NCBI GenBank assembly: GCA_018524725.1
Contig: JAEUWP010000036.1
Span: 62,001-126,000, forward strand
DNA: 64,000 nt
Source of the DNA: Podaxis mareebaensis
Taxonomy: Eukaryota > Basidiomycota > Agaricomycetes > Agaricales > Agaricaceae
Direction of reading: 5' to 3'
The notes beneath the pieces were generated by a model. The model was not told the origin of the DNA. It saw only the letters and a list, made by a program, of their open reading frames with translations, and did no database searches. This document shows positions 12,601 through 23,553 of the stretch, piece by piece (position 1 is the first letter of the stretch; each line of letters opens with the position of its first letter). Both the position numbers and the translations under genes were made by a program.

Positions 12601-13322
12601 CAGAGCTTCCCCTGACATATCTGTAGGTATGAGGAACGTTCCTTGGGCGTGTACGAGGTTGCGCCTGAGGAGGAAGATGAGGAACCACAAGGGCTCGAAA
12701 AGATCCGTGACCGCAGAGAAAGGATCGGAAAGTACCTTTACTGGCATATCCGGCGACAAATGTCAATCGGTAAGCCTTCCCCAGTATTTCAAGACGGTAC
12801 TTAGACTTATCCCACCACTTAGATATATGGTGGCTCGTTTGGGCCGTATTCTTTGTGGCCATTGTTGAGCGCAAGAATATCATGGATGAAGAGAAAAAGT
12901 GGTTCGATTTATTCAGAGTGATATTTGAACTCGTTTCCGCCTTTGGAGGAATTGGATTGAGCTTGGGTCTTCCGACGGTCAGACTGTCTCGGGCCCTCGG
13001 TCTATATGCTAGCCAATTGATGGGTTATGCTTTTCCAGGATAACTATTCATTCGTGGGAGCGATGCGCCCGCTATCGAAGTTGATTATCATCGTTGTTAT
13101 GTTAGTGGCCCTTTTCACAACCTTTAAACGGGTCTGACAATTTTGGGTCGTAGGGTTCGTGGGCGTCACCGAGGGTTACCAGTCGCTGTTGACCGCGCCA
13201 TTCACCTGCCAAGGGATATGGTCACTCACTCCCAACGCGCCAATGGCAATGGTAAGGACGGGGTTGATGACAAGGGTGCAGCACAACAACCGCAACCACT
13301 ATACTCAGATTTCAATGCATGA
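9699..13322 (+). CDS. TRK1: TRK-type high-affinity potassium transporter, 22 exons
   Basis: I resolve 22 exons totalling 2481 nt (826 residues), all phases consistent: 9699-10028, 10076-10119, 10171-10706, 10763-11154, 11218-11330, 11384-11443, 11495-11532, 11580-11620, 11673-11680, 11745-11759, 11815-11892, 11950-11964, 12020-12070, 12127-12158, 12226-12355, 12408-12438, 12487-12495, 12551-12579, 12627-12769, 12823-12977, 13039-13100, 13154-13322. The product shows the Trk/HKT order: an N-terminal pore unit (FVDALFLCYSAMTVTGLSTV), a long Ser/Thr/Pro-rich cytosolic loop, VAAAYTGGGLSLVDLNMLPF, SFLLDHPRR, LFPSHQTWF, AVRASGFSIVPLANFAPAL, YPIAMSIRSTNVYEERSLGVY, and the C-terminal VRGRHRGLPVAVDRA. 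It mediates K+ uptake at the plasma membrane. Exons of 8, 15, 15 and 9 nt are required to keep these motifs continuous. The intron at 12159-12225 has a GC donor. The 10707-10762 junction is the least certain. The first in-frame ATG is at 9699. Confidence 0.92.
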
Positions 13323-13540
13323 TTTGATTGTTGGGTTCATGATCATTTCCGTTTCCTGGGTTTTTGTGTAGAGCATGATAGACTAGATTGACTGGACTTC
13401 GTTTCCGTTCGCGTCTCGCAATTAACGTATACCCAGGTGTAATGATACCTGCAGAATTGCATTATTTATCAATCGTCCATAAATCTATTATACAGACTTA
13501 GGCAAGATCTTATTTGAGTATTTTGGAATATATCAAACAC

Positions 13541-15145
13541 TCATTCCATCAACTCGTCGACCTCTTCCTCGTCGCTATCGCCTTCCATAACTTCATCCAT
13601 AACCATACCTACAGCCATGTCCATGACCGCCTTGGACATCCGGGGCAAAGCACCCGCACGGAGAAGGGGATGGTGTTTCGGGTCTAGCTCTTCTTCACTT
13701 TCACCTTCACTAGAGGCTGCTGACTCCGCAGCGTCTTCCTCGCCCTCTCCGTCTTCATCATCTTCCTCTTCACCTTCACCTTCCCCGCCCGACTCGTCCG
13801 AGTCAGAACCATCCCCCGATGCATCGTCATCTGATGATGCAGTAAAGTCTTCATCGGTTGAGTCCGTCTCATCACCTATCTGGTGGATAGTAAGGGGGCC
13901 CCTAGGCACGACCTTCTCAGTTTTGGGTTCTTCTGGCTGAGTCCTACCCCCAGCGGTACCAAATAGGTGTTGGTGTTGCTTCGCCCACTTTTCTATCCCC
14001 TCCTTCTCTTTCGAATCGACCATAGAAAACTCTGTCTCTTCTCCTGGATCCTCTTCAGGCGCCTCTATATTCGCTTCTTCTGAGATATTTTTGCCCTCGC
14101 CGTCTTTATCTTCAGGGGTAGAACGAGATCTTCTCGTGAGAATGACGGAACAGGTCTTTCCGATTCCGCCAATTATCTTGAGGCCCTCCGTCTTTCCTAT
14201 CAGGTCTTCTACGGCCCAAAATTCGCATGGTTTGGATTCGCCCCAGAGGATCCCTTCACGCATGAACCAGAGACTCCCGGGTTTGGCCGCGCGATAGGCT
14301 TCGACTCCTGGTACGCCTTCTGGATTTGCGTTTTTACCGAGGCCGGGTACGGCGCTTTTGAATATTTCTGGGGTAGGCTCTAAGACTGGAATGCGGAGGT
14401 GGCTAAGGAATTCACGGAGGACGGGAAGGGATTCGGTGTTTTTAGGGTGCGCAGTCATTGTGGGATTGCCTTCGGCATCGTAGGTAGTCGTACTGAGTGG
14501 AGTTGTGAGTTTTGCGTCCACGCCGAAGACGATTTGGGGTTGATCGTCATTGGTGCCCTTTGCTTGTTTTCCACGGATGGGGGATTGCGAATCGGATGAG
14601 AGGATGACTACTGTCCAATGAGGTTTCGTTTTTCCACGGGTTGGGAGAAGGAATGCGCGCCGGAGGACCGAGAGCGGGATGGGAGGTGTGTCCATTGTTT
14701 TGGTTGATGAGTTGATGAGCACAAGGGCGTCCTCGTGAATATTGAGATCGGCCTTCTTGCGGACTGGAGCCGTTGTGGATATGGGGGATAATGTGAATAT
14801 AGGTTTGCCTGTACCCGCACCACTGGAAGGTGAATTAGAGGATTCGGGTGGGGAAAGGCGCGGTCGTTTCGTTGCTGAGTCTGACTCAGAATCCTCGAGC
14901 GAGCGCTTATTATCACCTGAACGAGTGAGGGAAGATAAGGCAACTTTGATTGAAGTTTGCTTTGCGGACCATTCTCCCCGTACGTCTGGCGTCGAGTGTG
15001 GGGAAGGTTCAGCACCGCTGATCAATCGGACGAGATTGTCTAGAGCAAGTTCATCCACTGGTGCACTTCTCAATCCCTTGAGAACCATCTCTGGAAGGTG
15101 AGGAGAGATCGCGTGGAATGCATTGGTATCTGCCTCCATCTGCAT
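13541..15145 (-). CDS. RTT106: RTT106-like histone chaperone (PH-like domain, acidic tail)
   Basis: A single uninterrupted exon of 534 codons. The region around residues 145-215 (ALVLINSST, PIPLSVLRRAFLLPTRGKTK, WTVVILSS) and the region around 290-345 (AKPGSLWFMREGILWGESKP, FWAVEDLIGK, CSVILTRR) resemble the paired PH-like modules of Rtt106 and Spt16/Pob3 middle domains. The C-terminal third is strongly acidic, with long Asp/Glu/Ser runs between about residues 435 and 480 and again at the end (SDEEEVDELME). Acidic tails are typical of H3-H4 chaperones. In yeast Rtt106 delivers newly made H3-H4 to replicating and silenced chromatin. Residues 75-105 carry a basic KRPR stretch that could be a nuclear signal. 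The family call rests on domain pattern, not on a database match. A POB3-like relative is the alternative. Confidence 0.7.
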   Translation of the reverse strand: MQMEADTNAFHAISPHLPEMVLKGLRSAPVDELALDNLVRLISGAEPSPHSTPDVRGEWSAKQTSIKVALSSLTRSGDNKRSLEDSESDSATKRPRLSPPESSNSPSSGAGTGKPIFTLSPISTTAPVRKKADLNIHEDALVLINSSTKTMDTPPIPLSVLRRAFLLPTRGKTKPHWTVVILSSDSQSPIRGKQAKGTNDDQPQIVFGVDAKLTTPLSTTTYDAEGNPTMTAHPKNTESLPVLREFLSHLRIPVLEPTPEIFKSAVPGLGKNANPEGVPGVEAYRAAKPGSLWFMREGILWGESKPCEFWAVEDLIGKTEGLKIIGGIGKTCSVILTRRSRSTPEDKDGEGKNISEEANIEAPEEDPGEETEFSMVDSKEKEGIEKWAKQHQHLFGTAGGRTQPEEPKTEKVVPRGPLTIHQIGDETDSTDEDFTASSDDDASGDGSDSDESGGEGEGEEEDDEDGEGEEDAAESAASSEGESEEELDPKHHPLLRAGALPRMSKAVMDMAVGMVMDEVMEGDSDEEEVDELME

Positions 15146-15908
15146 TGTGGAAAGTAGTGTGGGACAAAAGATCCTTTGAGGTCAAATACAGCTGGAAAGA
15201 GACGTTTGTCCAAGATTATTATGAGAGTTGGATGATGCTCAATATCTTGGACAGAGATACTAAATGTTGGATTTATATTAGCAAGACAGGGATAAAGGCT
15301 GATATACAAACTTTGGCTATTGCTATGGATGCTGGTGGGAGGGAGGAGACTGAAGGGAGCTTGTTCTTGGCGGAAAGTCGAACGCGCCGAACGCGGCTGT
15401 GAGGTCACATGACGTCAATCGAACGTGCGAACCCCCCGAGGTCAACCAAGGTCAACCTAAGTTTGCTGGACTCTGTGTCGCCTCCCATGCAAAGTGTTGG
15501 CTCCCTGTGTTCTGTATTTCCCACTGGGAACTCCTCCCTGTGAATATGCAATAGTGCATGTGTTGAAGCTCCGAGGGCTTGCGATTATTGGCTCGAATCC
15601 TGGGATATGACGCGTTTTGACCTCGATCCCCTGCGACAATACCACCAAATTGAAAAGGCTCTTACAGTCAAACAAAGAGATACAATCCTCGCTGCTTCTT
15701 CAGATAATTGCTTATAGACGGCTGCGGCCCGCTTCCGCTTCTTGTGGTTCTCGTGGTCAAGTTAAACCTGTGTCTCCGAGTCCTGTTGGAATGCGATAGG
15801 TCACTTGGTGTGACCTATTCTTAGGGCCTGGCCTTCGGAAATCTCTCTTTCCCCTGTCTAGATGAACATTTATATAATCGATTGGTCTTGGAATGGACCC
15901 AAATACCT
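15146..15908. other. Divergent intergenic region
   Basis: This region separates the 5' ends of the RTT106-like gene and the decarboxylase gene, so both promoters should lie here. Open frames on either strand (for example 15457-15675 minus) show no recognisable domain. A TTCGAATCC-like T-loop string near 15592 does not fold into a tRNA. Confidence 0.6.
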
Positions 15909-17467
15909 ATGGATAAGATGCTGCAGATTCTGCTCCTTGGACTTTACGTTCTTTGCTCTCTCCCGAATGCTCAATCCAGGGAGTGGCGTGATACTGGAAC
16001 TGGAACTATCATTCTTGAGGAAGCATGGACTATCCCAGAGCTCATTTTCCAGATCGGGTGAGCTAACGTAGTTTTGCCAACCTTGAAAAATTCGCTGACA
16101 TATGGGCTGGCGAAATAGTGATAAAAACGCAGCGTTGGGCAAGCACGCCTCTCCAATGTCATTATGATGAAATTGACCCGGTTTCAGGCGGTACCAATGC
16201 CGAATTAAAGGCCAACTTGTTAGATATTCATAATCAGCGCCTTAGATTTATGGATGAGAATAACGTTGATTATGTATGGATACTGTTACACTCACTATTC
16301 AACCAGCTTACCATGCACAGATGGTTGTTTCCTGCGCTAATCCATGCATCCAAGGAATCTCTGACCCAGCCGAGGCAGAGCGGATGGCGGTGGTTGTGAA
16401 TAACAGGCTCGCAGAAACCATTGCAAACAACACTGAACGATTTGGCGGCTTCGCTTCGCTGTCAATGCATAATGCGACAAATGCGGCCCTAGAACTTAAA
16501 CGCACGGTCCAGGAGCTGGGTTTCTTGGGTATACTTATGTTCCGAACAACCTGAACGTGGACTAACCAGACACTCCCAGGGGCTCTGGTCAATGATTATC
16601 AGCAGTCGGGGCCCGATAATGGTAAGTGTTTGAAGTATCCCCCTCATCACATTCTAATGGACCTCACAAGCCACGTTGCTCTATTACGACCAACCGGAAT
16701 ATGATGCCTTCTGGCAAATGGTCTCCGACCTCGACGTTCCTGTATACTTCCACCCGCGTTCGAATATCCCTCAAATCGGCAATCTTGTTGACGGACATGC
16801 TCCTTGGCTTAGGGGGCCGGCGCAGGAATTCGCAGCAACACTATCTAATCACATCCTCGGGTACGTGCATACGTATAATAATTGCTCGAGAGCTCACGAG
16901 TTCCGTTAGTCTCTGTACGAATGGCGTCTTTGAGTGAATAACCATTCCTCCAATCATACATACATATCTGACTGTCAACCACCAGCCGGTTCCCCAAGGC
17001 CAAGATCATCGTCGGCCACCTTGGCGAACGCATACCATCAGACCTGGGCCGGATTGACGAACGTACGTTGTTGAGATTCACCCTATTAGCTGCACTCGTA
17101 ACTAACACCGGTGGCCTAGAACTGTTGCGTCAATTGCCCCTCGGAATGCCCATGAAACAGAATGTAAGCTCGTACTGGCAGACAAACATATGGGAGACAA
17201 CATCTGGAAACTTTGCAACCCCATTGTTGAAGTTCCATATGGAGACTATTGGATTGGATCGTATCATGTACTCGGTCGATTATCCATTTGTGAGTCTGAC
17301 AATCCGAAGCACCTTCATAAACCAGTGATATTTTATCTATTATGATCTAGGTCGCGATACCCGAGGGCGAGTCGTGGGTCCAAACATTGCCTGAAGTTCT
17401 TTCAGAGGAGCAACTGGACAGCTTGAAGCGTGGTATCGCTATCAAAGTCCTCGGACTGGACAAGTAG
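15909..17467 (+). CDS. Amidohydrolase-family (ACMSD-type) aromatic acid decarboxylase with N-terminal signal-like segment
   Basis: The gene belongs to the metal-dependent amidohydrolase-2/ACMSD family that includes 2,3-dihydroxybenzoate and gamma-resorcylate decarboxylases. Supporting segments are TIILEEAWTIPEL, RLRFMDENNVDY, ARFGGF-type RFGGFASLSMHN, GPDNATLLYYDQPEYDAFW, VYFHPRSNIPQI, IIVGHLGERIPSDL, NVSSYWQTNIWETTSGNF and IMYSVDYPF. Candidate metal/catalytic residues are the Glu of LEEAW, the His of YFHP and GHLGER, and the Asp of SVDYPF. The first exon (15909-16057) codes for MDKMLQILLLGLYVLCSLPN, a hydrophobic start that looks like a signal peptide. It joins in phase to 16144-16273 if the acceptor after GGCAAG is used. 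A short exon encodes LCTNGVFD (about 16907-16936). The stop is TAG at 17465-17467. Substrate and true location are unproven. Confidence 0.83.
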
Positions 17468-18244
17468 GGGCGGCGTGTCGTCTTAGGCTTCTCTATACCG
17501 ATTACCACCCTCTCCAAATCCTCACCTTAATGATGGACAATTGTCAGGAGCTGAAAATTTGGTTACTTAAACAATTAACTGTCGGCCGAAAGGCACCTCG
17601 GTGGGCCGCATGGCCCGTAAGGCAACTGTAAGAGGTATTGTGCTTAAATAGCTGAACACCCAGGCATCCCATTCCATACCTCCCCAAAACGTGAGAATTG
17701 TCGACAACTGCGCGATGAAGCCAACATGCGTAGTAGCGTCATGTGGCTTCAGGGCTTCTCATTCTCGGATGAACCACCAGAAAAGTCCGGCTAGCGGCAC
17801 TAGGGTAATTATACCACACCACCAGCTCGCGTTCACCTCAAGCCAAACAAGGACAATCCAATCTCAATGCATCGCACGCAGTGCTTCTCACTGAGCCTTG
17901 CAGCAGAGGATACAGGGTCAAACGCCGGGCCTCTGGAGCCGGCGGAAGGAACCCATTACTTTACTCACACTTGCCGTGTGCTGCGCCTCCGTATTTCCGG
18001 GATGATGTGCCTCGCTAATTGGGGCCAGTCCTCGAAATCCCAGTGATTGGCCCAGATTCTGGAACACAGGATTCATATCTTCTCTCGGACGTAAAGCAAC
18101 CTCTCTTTGGCGAGTGGGGTGCGTCGAGGAGTATCTCTCTCGCAACTGCCTCAGCTACTGGCGTAGTTTCAGAGATATGGTGGATCTTTTCTGAGAATTG
18201 GTTCGTAAAATACATTCATTGTGTCGATCATGGATAAGCTTGAA
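17468..18244. other. Convergent intergenic region
   Basis: This spacer lies between the 3' ends of the decarboxylase and dehydrogenase genes. Short frames on both strands around 17918-18237 overlap each other and show no family motif. No gene is supported. Confidence 0.55.
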
Positions 18245-19433
18245 CTATAAATCCTCCGGTCTATTGAGAAGCCGGCCTTATCATGAAGGAGGTAAGGTTG
18301 AGGCTGATCAGCTCCATATCTAAATACTCACCCTCCGTTCCTCCTTCAATCATGAGAACTTGGCCGGAAATGTGGCCTGAGACCTTTTGGGATGAAAGAA
18401 TTACGACCTGCGGTGCGATATCGGATGGCGTTGCGACTTTCTTCATCGGAGTCCTGCGAACCAGGCCTCTCAGTCTTCCGAATGGGAATACACATGGAGT
18501 GCTTCTTACGTCGCTAAAGCTTGATACAAGATTGCTGGGTCTTTCAATGCATCTTCTACCATAGGCTGTAATGGCAATGGTTAGTCATCATAATGACGAT
18601 CTCCAAAGAAGCCTTACTGTTAAGACCCAGCCGGGACCGATCGAGTTCACCCTACCCTTTGGGGCAATCTTTACAATTTCGTTCTTGAGCGACATTGTGA
18701 GTCCATACATCATGGCTGTAGTATGAACGCAATTGTGAGGCATACAGTATCACCTGAATGGAACCACACTGACCGCTCTTGGATGCAGCATAATCAGCGT
18801 GTCCCGCTTCACCTACGGAAATTACCCGGTCAGAATATCGCTCACACATATAATCTACGACGAACCAAATTTCCCGGATGTGCTGCCAATCATAACTATG
18901 TTTGCTTTATCCGTGACTTCCGTAGACGAACCCTCCAAACGCTTGAGGTATTCCTTGGCCACGATGAACGAAGAAGTGAGATTCGTATCGATGGTACGCT
19001 TCCATCGTTCAAGAGGCAATTTCCACAGTGGCTCGTCTGCAGTTGGCCAGATACCATGGTTCAGGACGAGGACTTGAACCTCCCCAAAGGAGGTCGCGGC
19101 ATCACGGAAGAGGTTTTCTACTGCAGATTCTTCAGTAAGGTTGGCCTGTAGTGCTTGTATGTTCTTTGCTCCGTAATGGGAAAGAAGTGGTTGTAGTGGA
19201 GATTGGTTCGTGTTGTAATGCGCCGTTACTTTGGCTCCTTGTTCTGTACGGCAGGTTCAGTGGTGTCTCGGATGTGCAATGCCTTGCAAGCTTACCGGCA
19301 AAGCAACGAGTAATCTCGAGGCCGATCCCTCCACTTGCTCCTGTTGCGATTGGACGTCATTCAGCTGCCGTGGTTCTACGGGCAAAGACTGACCAGTTAC
19401 AAGAACATGAACATCATTGAGGCCAAGATCCAT
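18245..19433 (-). CDS. Short-chain dehydrogenase/reductase (SDR)
   Basis: Classical Rossmann-fold SDR in several exons. The first exon (19433-19394) codes for MDLGLNDVHVLVTG. It splices so that the cofactor motif TGASGGIGLEITRC is complete, identifying an NAD(P)-binding site. Later segments are VQVLVLNHGIWPTAD (NNAG-type position), WKRTIDTNLTSSFIVAKEYL, IVMIGSTSGKFG, then across an intron the catalytic YAASK motif (HADYAASKSAMMYGL), and GRVNSIGPGWVLTPM. The C terminus has PSDIAPQVVILSSQKVSGHI and GQVLMIEGGTEG, and a last exon ends RLLNRPEDL with TAG at 18247-18245. The substrate cannot be predicted. The start is 233 bp from the divergent TAH18 start. Confidence 0.87.
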
Positions 19434-19666
19434 TGTTACTGCAAGAGGTGGTTCGACCCTACCTGATAATGGATGGTAGCGATCAGGGGATAAGAATTTG
19501 GTCTCGTGTTCCCGTGGAGAATGCTGAGTCCATGTTCGAGGGCTTACAAACCATCAATTTGAGGTTTTCGAGGGTGCCTCATTGGTCGCCGGAGAAGGGC
19601 TGCACGAGGACTGATTTCTTCGCTGTGCGTTACATAAGCACGAGAAGTGTTGGTTATCTGATAACT

Positions 19667-21923
19667 ATGACCACACATGACTCTCCTCCCTCACACGATA
19701 AACAAGAGAGACGTCTTCTCGTTCTATATGCAACAGAAACGGGAAATGCACAAGATGTTGCAGACAGAGTCGCTCGCACAGCCAGGAATCTACAGTTTCG
19801 GAGTCGGGTCCTCAGTGTCGACTGCTATTCTCTCGTAGGCAACTTTTCCTCCTAAGACATCCGCTATTTTCTAGCTCAAAAAATGTTATTTTAGGAAAAC
19901 CTTATCATGGAAGAGCTCGTGGTTTTCGTCGTGTCGACGACTGGGTCCGGTGTTGAGCCGCGTTCTATGACTCCTCTTTGGAATATGTTGCTCTCTGCGC
20001 GCCTGCCGACAGACCTATTTGAGGACATGGCGTTCGCTGTATTTGGCCTCGGGGATACCTCATACGAGAAGTTCTGTTGGCCTGCGAAGCTGCTGTCGAA
20101 GCGGTTGAAGAGTTTAGGTGCTACGGAGATATGTGAACGAGGAGAAGGTGACGAACAACATCCTCTTGGGTGAGTTTTGGACCGACAGTTTGAGGGCTCG
20201 GTTTGACTGTATTTATCTTTAGGATAGACGGTGCCTTGGAACCGTGGTTGAGCACACTCTCCGATGCAATACTCAAACTATATCCTCTCCCTGACGGAAC
20301 ACCGACTGCACCAATCTCCACGGTTCCTCTACCTCGAGTGGTTTTACAACGGGACGAAGAGCCGAACAAACCAGAGCCTGAACGTCTCCCTGGCTCTATC
20401 TCCGCGACCGTGACCGTCAATACAAGGACGACTGCACAGGACTGGTTCCAGGATGTCCGTCACTTGGAGTTCCAACTGGACGAGGACGTTGAGTGAGCTC
20501 CTCTTGTCCCCTCTTGTGTGCAAACTGTTAATAGAATTTCAGCTATCTACCGGGAGATATTGCCGTGATCCACCCTCTGGCAGCCGCGGATGAGGTTGAA
20601 GAGTTTCTGCGTACAATGGGCTGGGAGAATATAGCCGATGAGCCCTTTTCCATCAGAGAGAAGCTTGAAGGTGAGCAGTGGAATTCAAGCCAGTCTAATT
20701 CGTGCTCAAGGAAACTAGATCAAAGCCTCCCTGCTTCGTTGCCGAAGACATTCACATTAAGAACCCTGTTTACTCGCTATCTTGATTTTAATGCCGTCCC
20801 TAGGCGGACGTTTTTTCAATATCTTAGAGACTTTACATCCGACGATCTAGAACGAGAGAAACTAGAAGAATTCCTCTCCAAGGAAGGAGCCGTAAGTTGG
20901 CCGTGCATCTAATATATGCAACTCGCTGACGCACTCTAGGATGAACTATATGACTATTGCTATCGCGTCAAACGAACCGTAAAGGAAATCTTGGCCGAAT
21001 TCCGACATGTTTCGATACCCCAGGACTATATATTCGACGTATTCCCATTCTTGAGGCCTCGTCAGTTCTCCATCGCTAGTTCAGCAAAGGTGAGTTCATG
21101 CGGAGCGTTCTTCTATATATTTCTGAATTCTCCTTGAATAGGAGCATCCGCGCCAGGTGCATCTCTGCGTGGCCATCGTAAAATACCGTACCAAGCTCAA
21201 GATTCCACGGAGAGGCGTTTGTACGAGTTACTTATCATCACTAAAACCAGGTATTTCACGTCATGAATGATTATATTCCGTCTAAGCCATGTGATATAGG
21301 AAGTAGGTTGGATATTGGGATCCAAAAAGGCTTGATACGCCTGCCACCTTCTATCAACACGCCCGTCATCTGCGTTGGTCCTGGAACTGGCATCGCGCCT
21401 ATGCGAGCCATCATCGAGGAACGATTGTACCTTGGTTCCCAGTGTGCGTTGTTTACCTCTGTGTCAACTCTACAATCAGCGGCTGATAATCGACACAGCT
21501 AACACCTTGTACTTTGGTTGTCGCTCTGCAATTAAGGACGAGCACTATGCCGATGAGTGGCGAACGTACGCCGAGGAACGCGGTTTAGCATACCGCGTAG
21601 CTCATTCTCGTGATGTTCCCGAAGGTGTGAAGCGGGTCTATGTGCAAGACCTCATTGAGGAGGACGCCCATCGAATATGGAGGTTGATAGAGGACGAGAA
21701 GGCTTGGGTTTATATCTCTGGGTACGATTTTCTTGTTAGTTGATCATGGATAGTTACTGATTGTAGGTTTGGAAATAGGTCATCGAATAAGATGCCCGCT
21801 GGGGTTAAGGCTGCCCTTGCAAAGGTTGTGGAAAAGGAGGGAGGATATTCGGAGGAAGATGCGAAGAAGTATGTCGAGGGTATGGTACGCGAGGGCAGAC
21901 TGACTGAGGAGTGCTGGAGCTAG
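19667..21923 (+). CDS. TAH18: NADPH-dependent diflavin oxidoreductase (cytosolic Fe-S assembly)
   Basis: Diflavin reductase of the Tah18/NDOR1 family, which passes electrons from NADPH through FAD and FMN to Dre2 in cytosolic iron-sulfur protein assembly. The start is MTTHDSPPSHDKQERRLLVL. The N-terminal flavodoxin module shows LYATETGNAQDVADR, FVVSTTGSGVEPRSM and VFGLGDTSYEKF. The middle contains the FAD-binding parts YLPGDIAVIHP and FPFLRPRQFSIASS. The C-terminal NADPH module has VICVGPGTGIAPMRAII, LYFGCRSAIKDEHYADEW, VYVQDLIEEDAHRIW and AWVYISGSSNKMP. The last residues are LTEECWS, giving the terminal aromatic-proximal end usual in the family, with TAG at 21921-21923. It spans at least seven short introns. 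The linker between the modules is short, as in NDOR1 and unlike cytochrome P450 reductase, and no membrane anchor is present. Confidence 0.93.
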
Positions 21924-22169
21924 TAGATATGGGGGATTCTATTACCTAGTGCTGAATACTGGGCGAGATGTCTACAGGGATCTTTAGGAAGATACACGAA
22001 CCTCTGATGTATGTATTGTTATGGTCCGCCACTTTGCCTGGCGGTTCATGTAGAGCGCTTAATAACGTGACGTCACGCGTTTTCCTCGTGTCTTTTTTGA
22101 TGTCGACCCTCACAACCCGCTAAGCACCTTCCTTAGGTCCACCATTTCTTGTCAGGCTCACCTACCTCC

Positions 22170-23397
22170 ATGCCGAAATTAAAGCTGTTAAGCGCTAAAC
22201 GAGCCGCAAAGGCAATGGAGCAGGCGCTTCTTTACTATGACAGAGGCGTAATTCTTGTCAACAAACCTACTGACATGGTTTGTCAAATGTCCTACGGTAC
22301 TTCAGCAAAGGTCAGTTATTACTCCGGAACGTTGGGGCTTGCCACTAATTTCATAGCAGTACGAGAAGTTCAATGTCCTCCTGAAAGGTAAACGGTTCTC
22401 CGCAAAGGGCTTCCAGATTCTGAAATCAAACCAGGTATACAACGGCACCTGAACATGCCCAAGCCTCCATGTACGGTGCACCGTTTGGACAAGGTAAGCT
22501 CCCTAGCCTCATCTCCGGGTCAAACCCGTTCTCATCCTCCCTTCAGGATACGACAGGTGCCCTACTTCTCGCTCGCACGCCTGTCTGGGCCAGGAAATTA
22601 CAACAGCAATTCCTTAATCGCACAATCAACAAAACGTACCTAGCATTGGTTCACGGAGGGCAGGAGAGATTTCCTCAAACTTCTGGTGTCATCGAGGCTC
22701 GGCTCTCGGAGAAGGATGGTCGCGTCCACCTTGACCCCGAAGGGAAGGAGACGAAAACGGAGTGGGAGGTGTTAGGGTTTTCAGTGCGTCTACTCGTGCC
22801 CTTATCCCGGTTCCTTGGCTCATTTCCCCTCTTTCCAGCCGAGAGTGCCGCTCAGCCTCCTACGGCTCAAGCTCCATACGGGTCACAAGCACCAGCTGCG
22901 CGTGCACTTAGCAAAATGCCTCAAGGGTGAGTGAGTCGGTTCGTTGAACGCGACGTCACCTAACGTCAGAGTAGCGCCTATCCTCGGAGATACCTTGTAT
23001 GCGAAGGAGGAATCGAGAAAGGAGATTAATGGTGTTGTTACTGTACCAAGGAAAATGATGTTTTTGCATGCCTCTGAGATATCCTTAGCGGTACGAGCAC
23101 CATTGTTTCCCCGCATTCGCTGACGCTCATTTGGGTTTCTAGCGCTGGTCTAAAACCGGTCCCTACAAGCGCTACACACAGAGCTTCCGCGTACCAGTGC
23201 CTACAAAATTCCAAGTCATGGTTCGGGACGCTAAGATACCTATAGATCGAAAGTTCCTGCAAGGAGAAATGTTCCTTGACGGCGAACCCTGGTACAATCC
23301 CAATCATCTGTACGATGAAGAAGAAACATGTTGGGTATCGCCTAAATTACTGCCAAAAATGCCAAAACCGGAACCTGGTACTGTACAGAAATCCTGA
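22170..23397 (+). CDS. RluA-family RNA pseudouridine synthase, probably mitochondrial
   Basis: The start MPKLKLLSAKRAAKAMEQAL is basic and could be part of an organellar presequence. The catalytic segment CTVHRLDK is split by an intron (after 22494) from DTTGALLLARTPVWARKLQQ. Joined, they give the HRLDxxTxG motif whose Asp is the RluA-family nucleophile. Further family parts are YLALVHGG and RLSEKDGRVHLDPEGKE, then after an intron PLSLLRLKLHTGHKHQLRVH, followed by PILGDTLYAKEE and MMFLHASEI. The C-terminal part from about 23150 has no obvious match. Similar fungal proteins act on mitochondrial rRNA or tRNA. Which RNA is modified here is not determinable. It follows TAH18 in tandem with a 246-bp spacer. 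Confidence 0.82.
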
Positions 23398-23553
23398 TTT
23401 AATGATGACGAGTTCTTGTTAATAAATAACCGCCGTGTCTTGCGTCTCATAGATCTCCCCTCAACCCCCGAAAGATGTCTATGAAGTTATGAAGATATAA
23501 ATATGCAGAATGAATGCATAAAAGATTGGATTGGTGGTTCGTCCTTGGGAAGT

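Noticed and set aside
13617..13940. Plus-strand Ser/Pro-rich frame
   Set aside because: It is the antisense reading of the acidic tail of the RTT106-like gene (Asp/Glu codons become Ser/Pro runs).
15585..15610. TTCGAATCC-like string suggesting a tRNA T-loop
   Set aside because: No matching acceptor, D-arm or anticodon stem can be drawn around it on either strand. Similar strings at 60640 and 6990 fail in the same way.
19433..19666. Extending TAH18 upstream in its open frame to 19433
   Set aside because: The extension would overlap the start of the divergent dehydrogenase. The conserved flavodoxin part starts just after the ATG at 19667, which is the normal family start.
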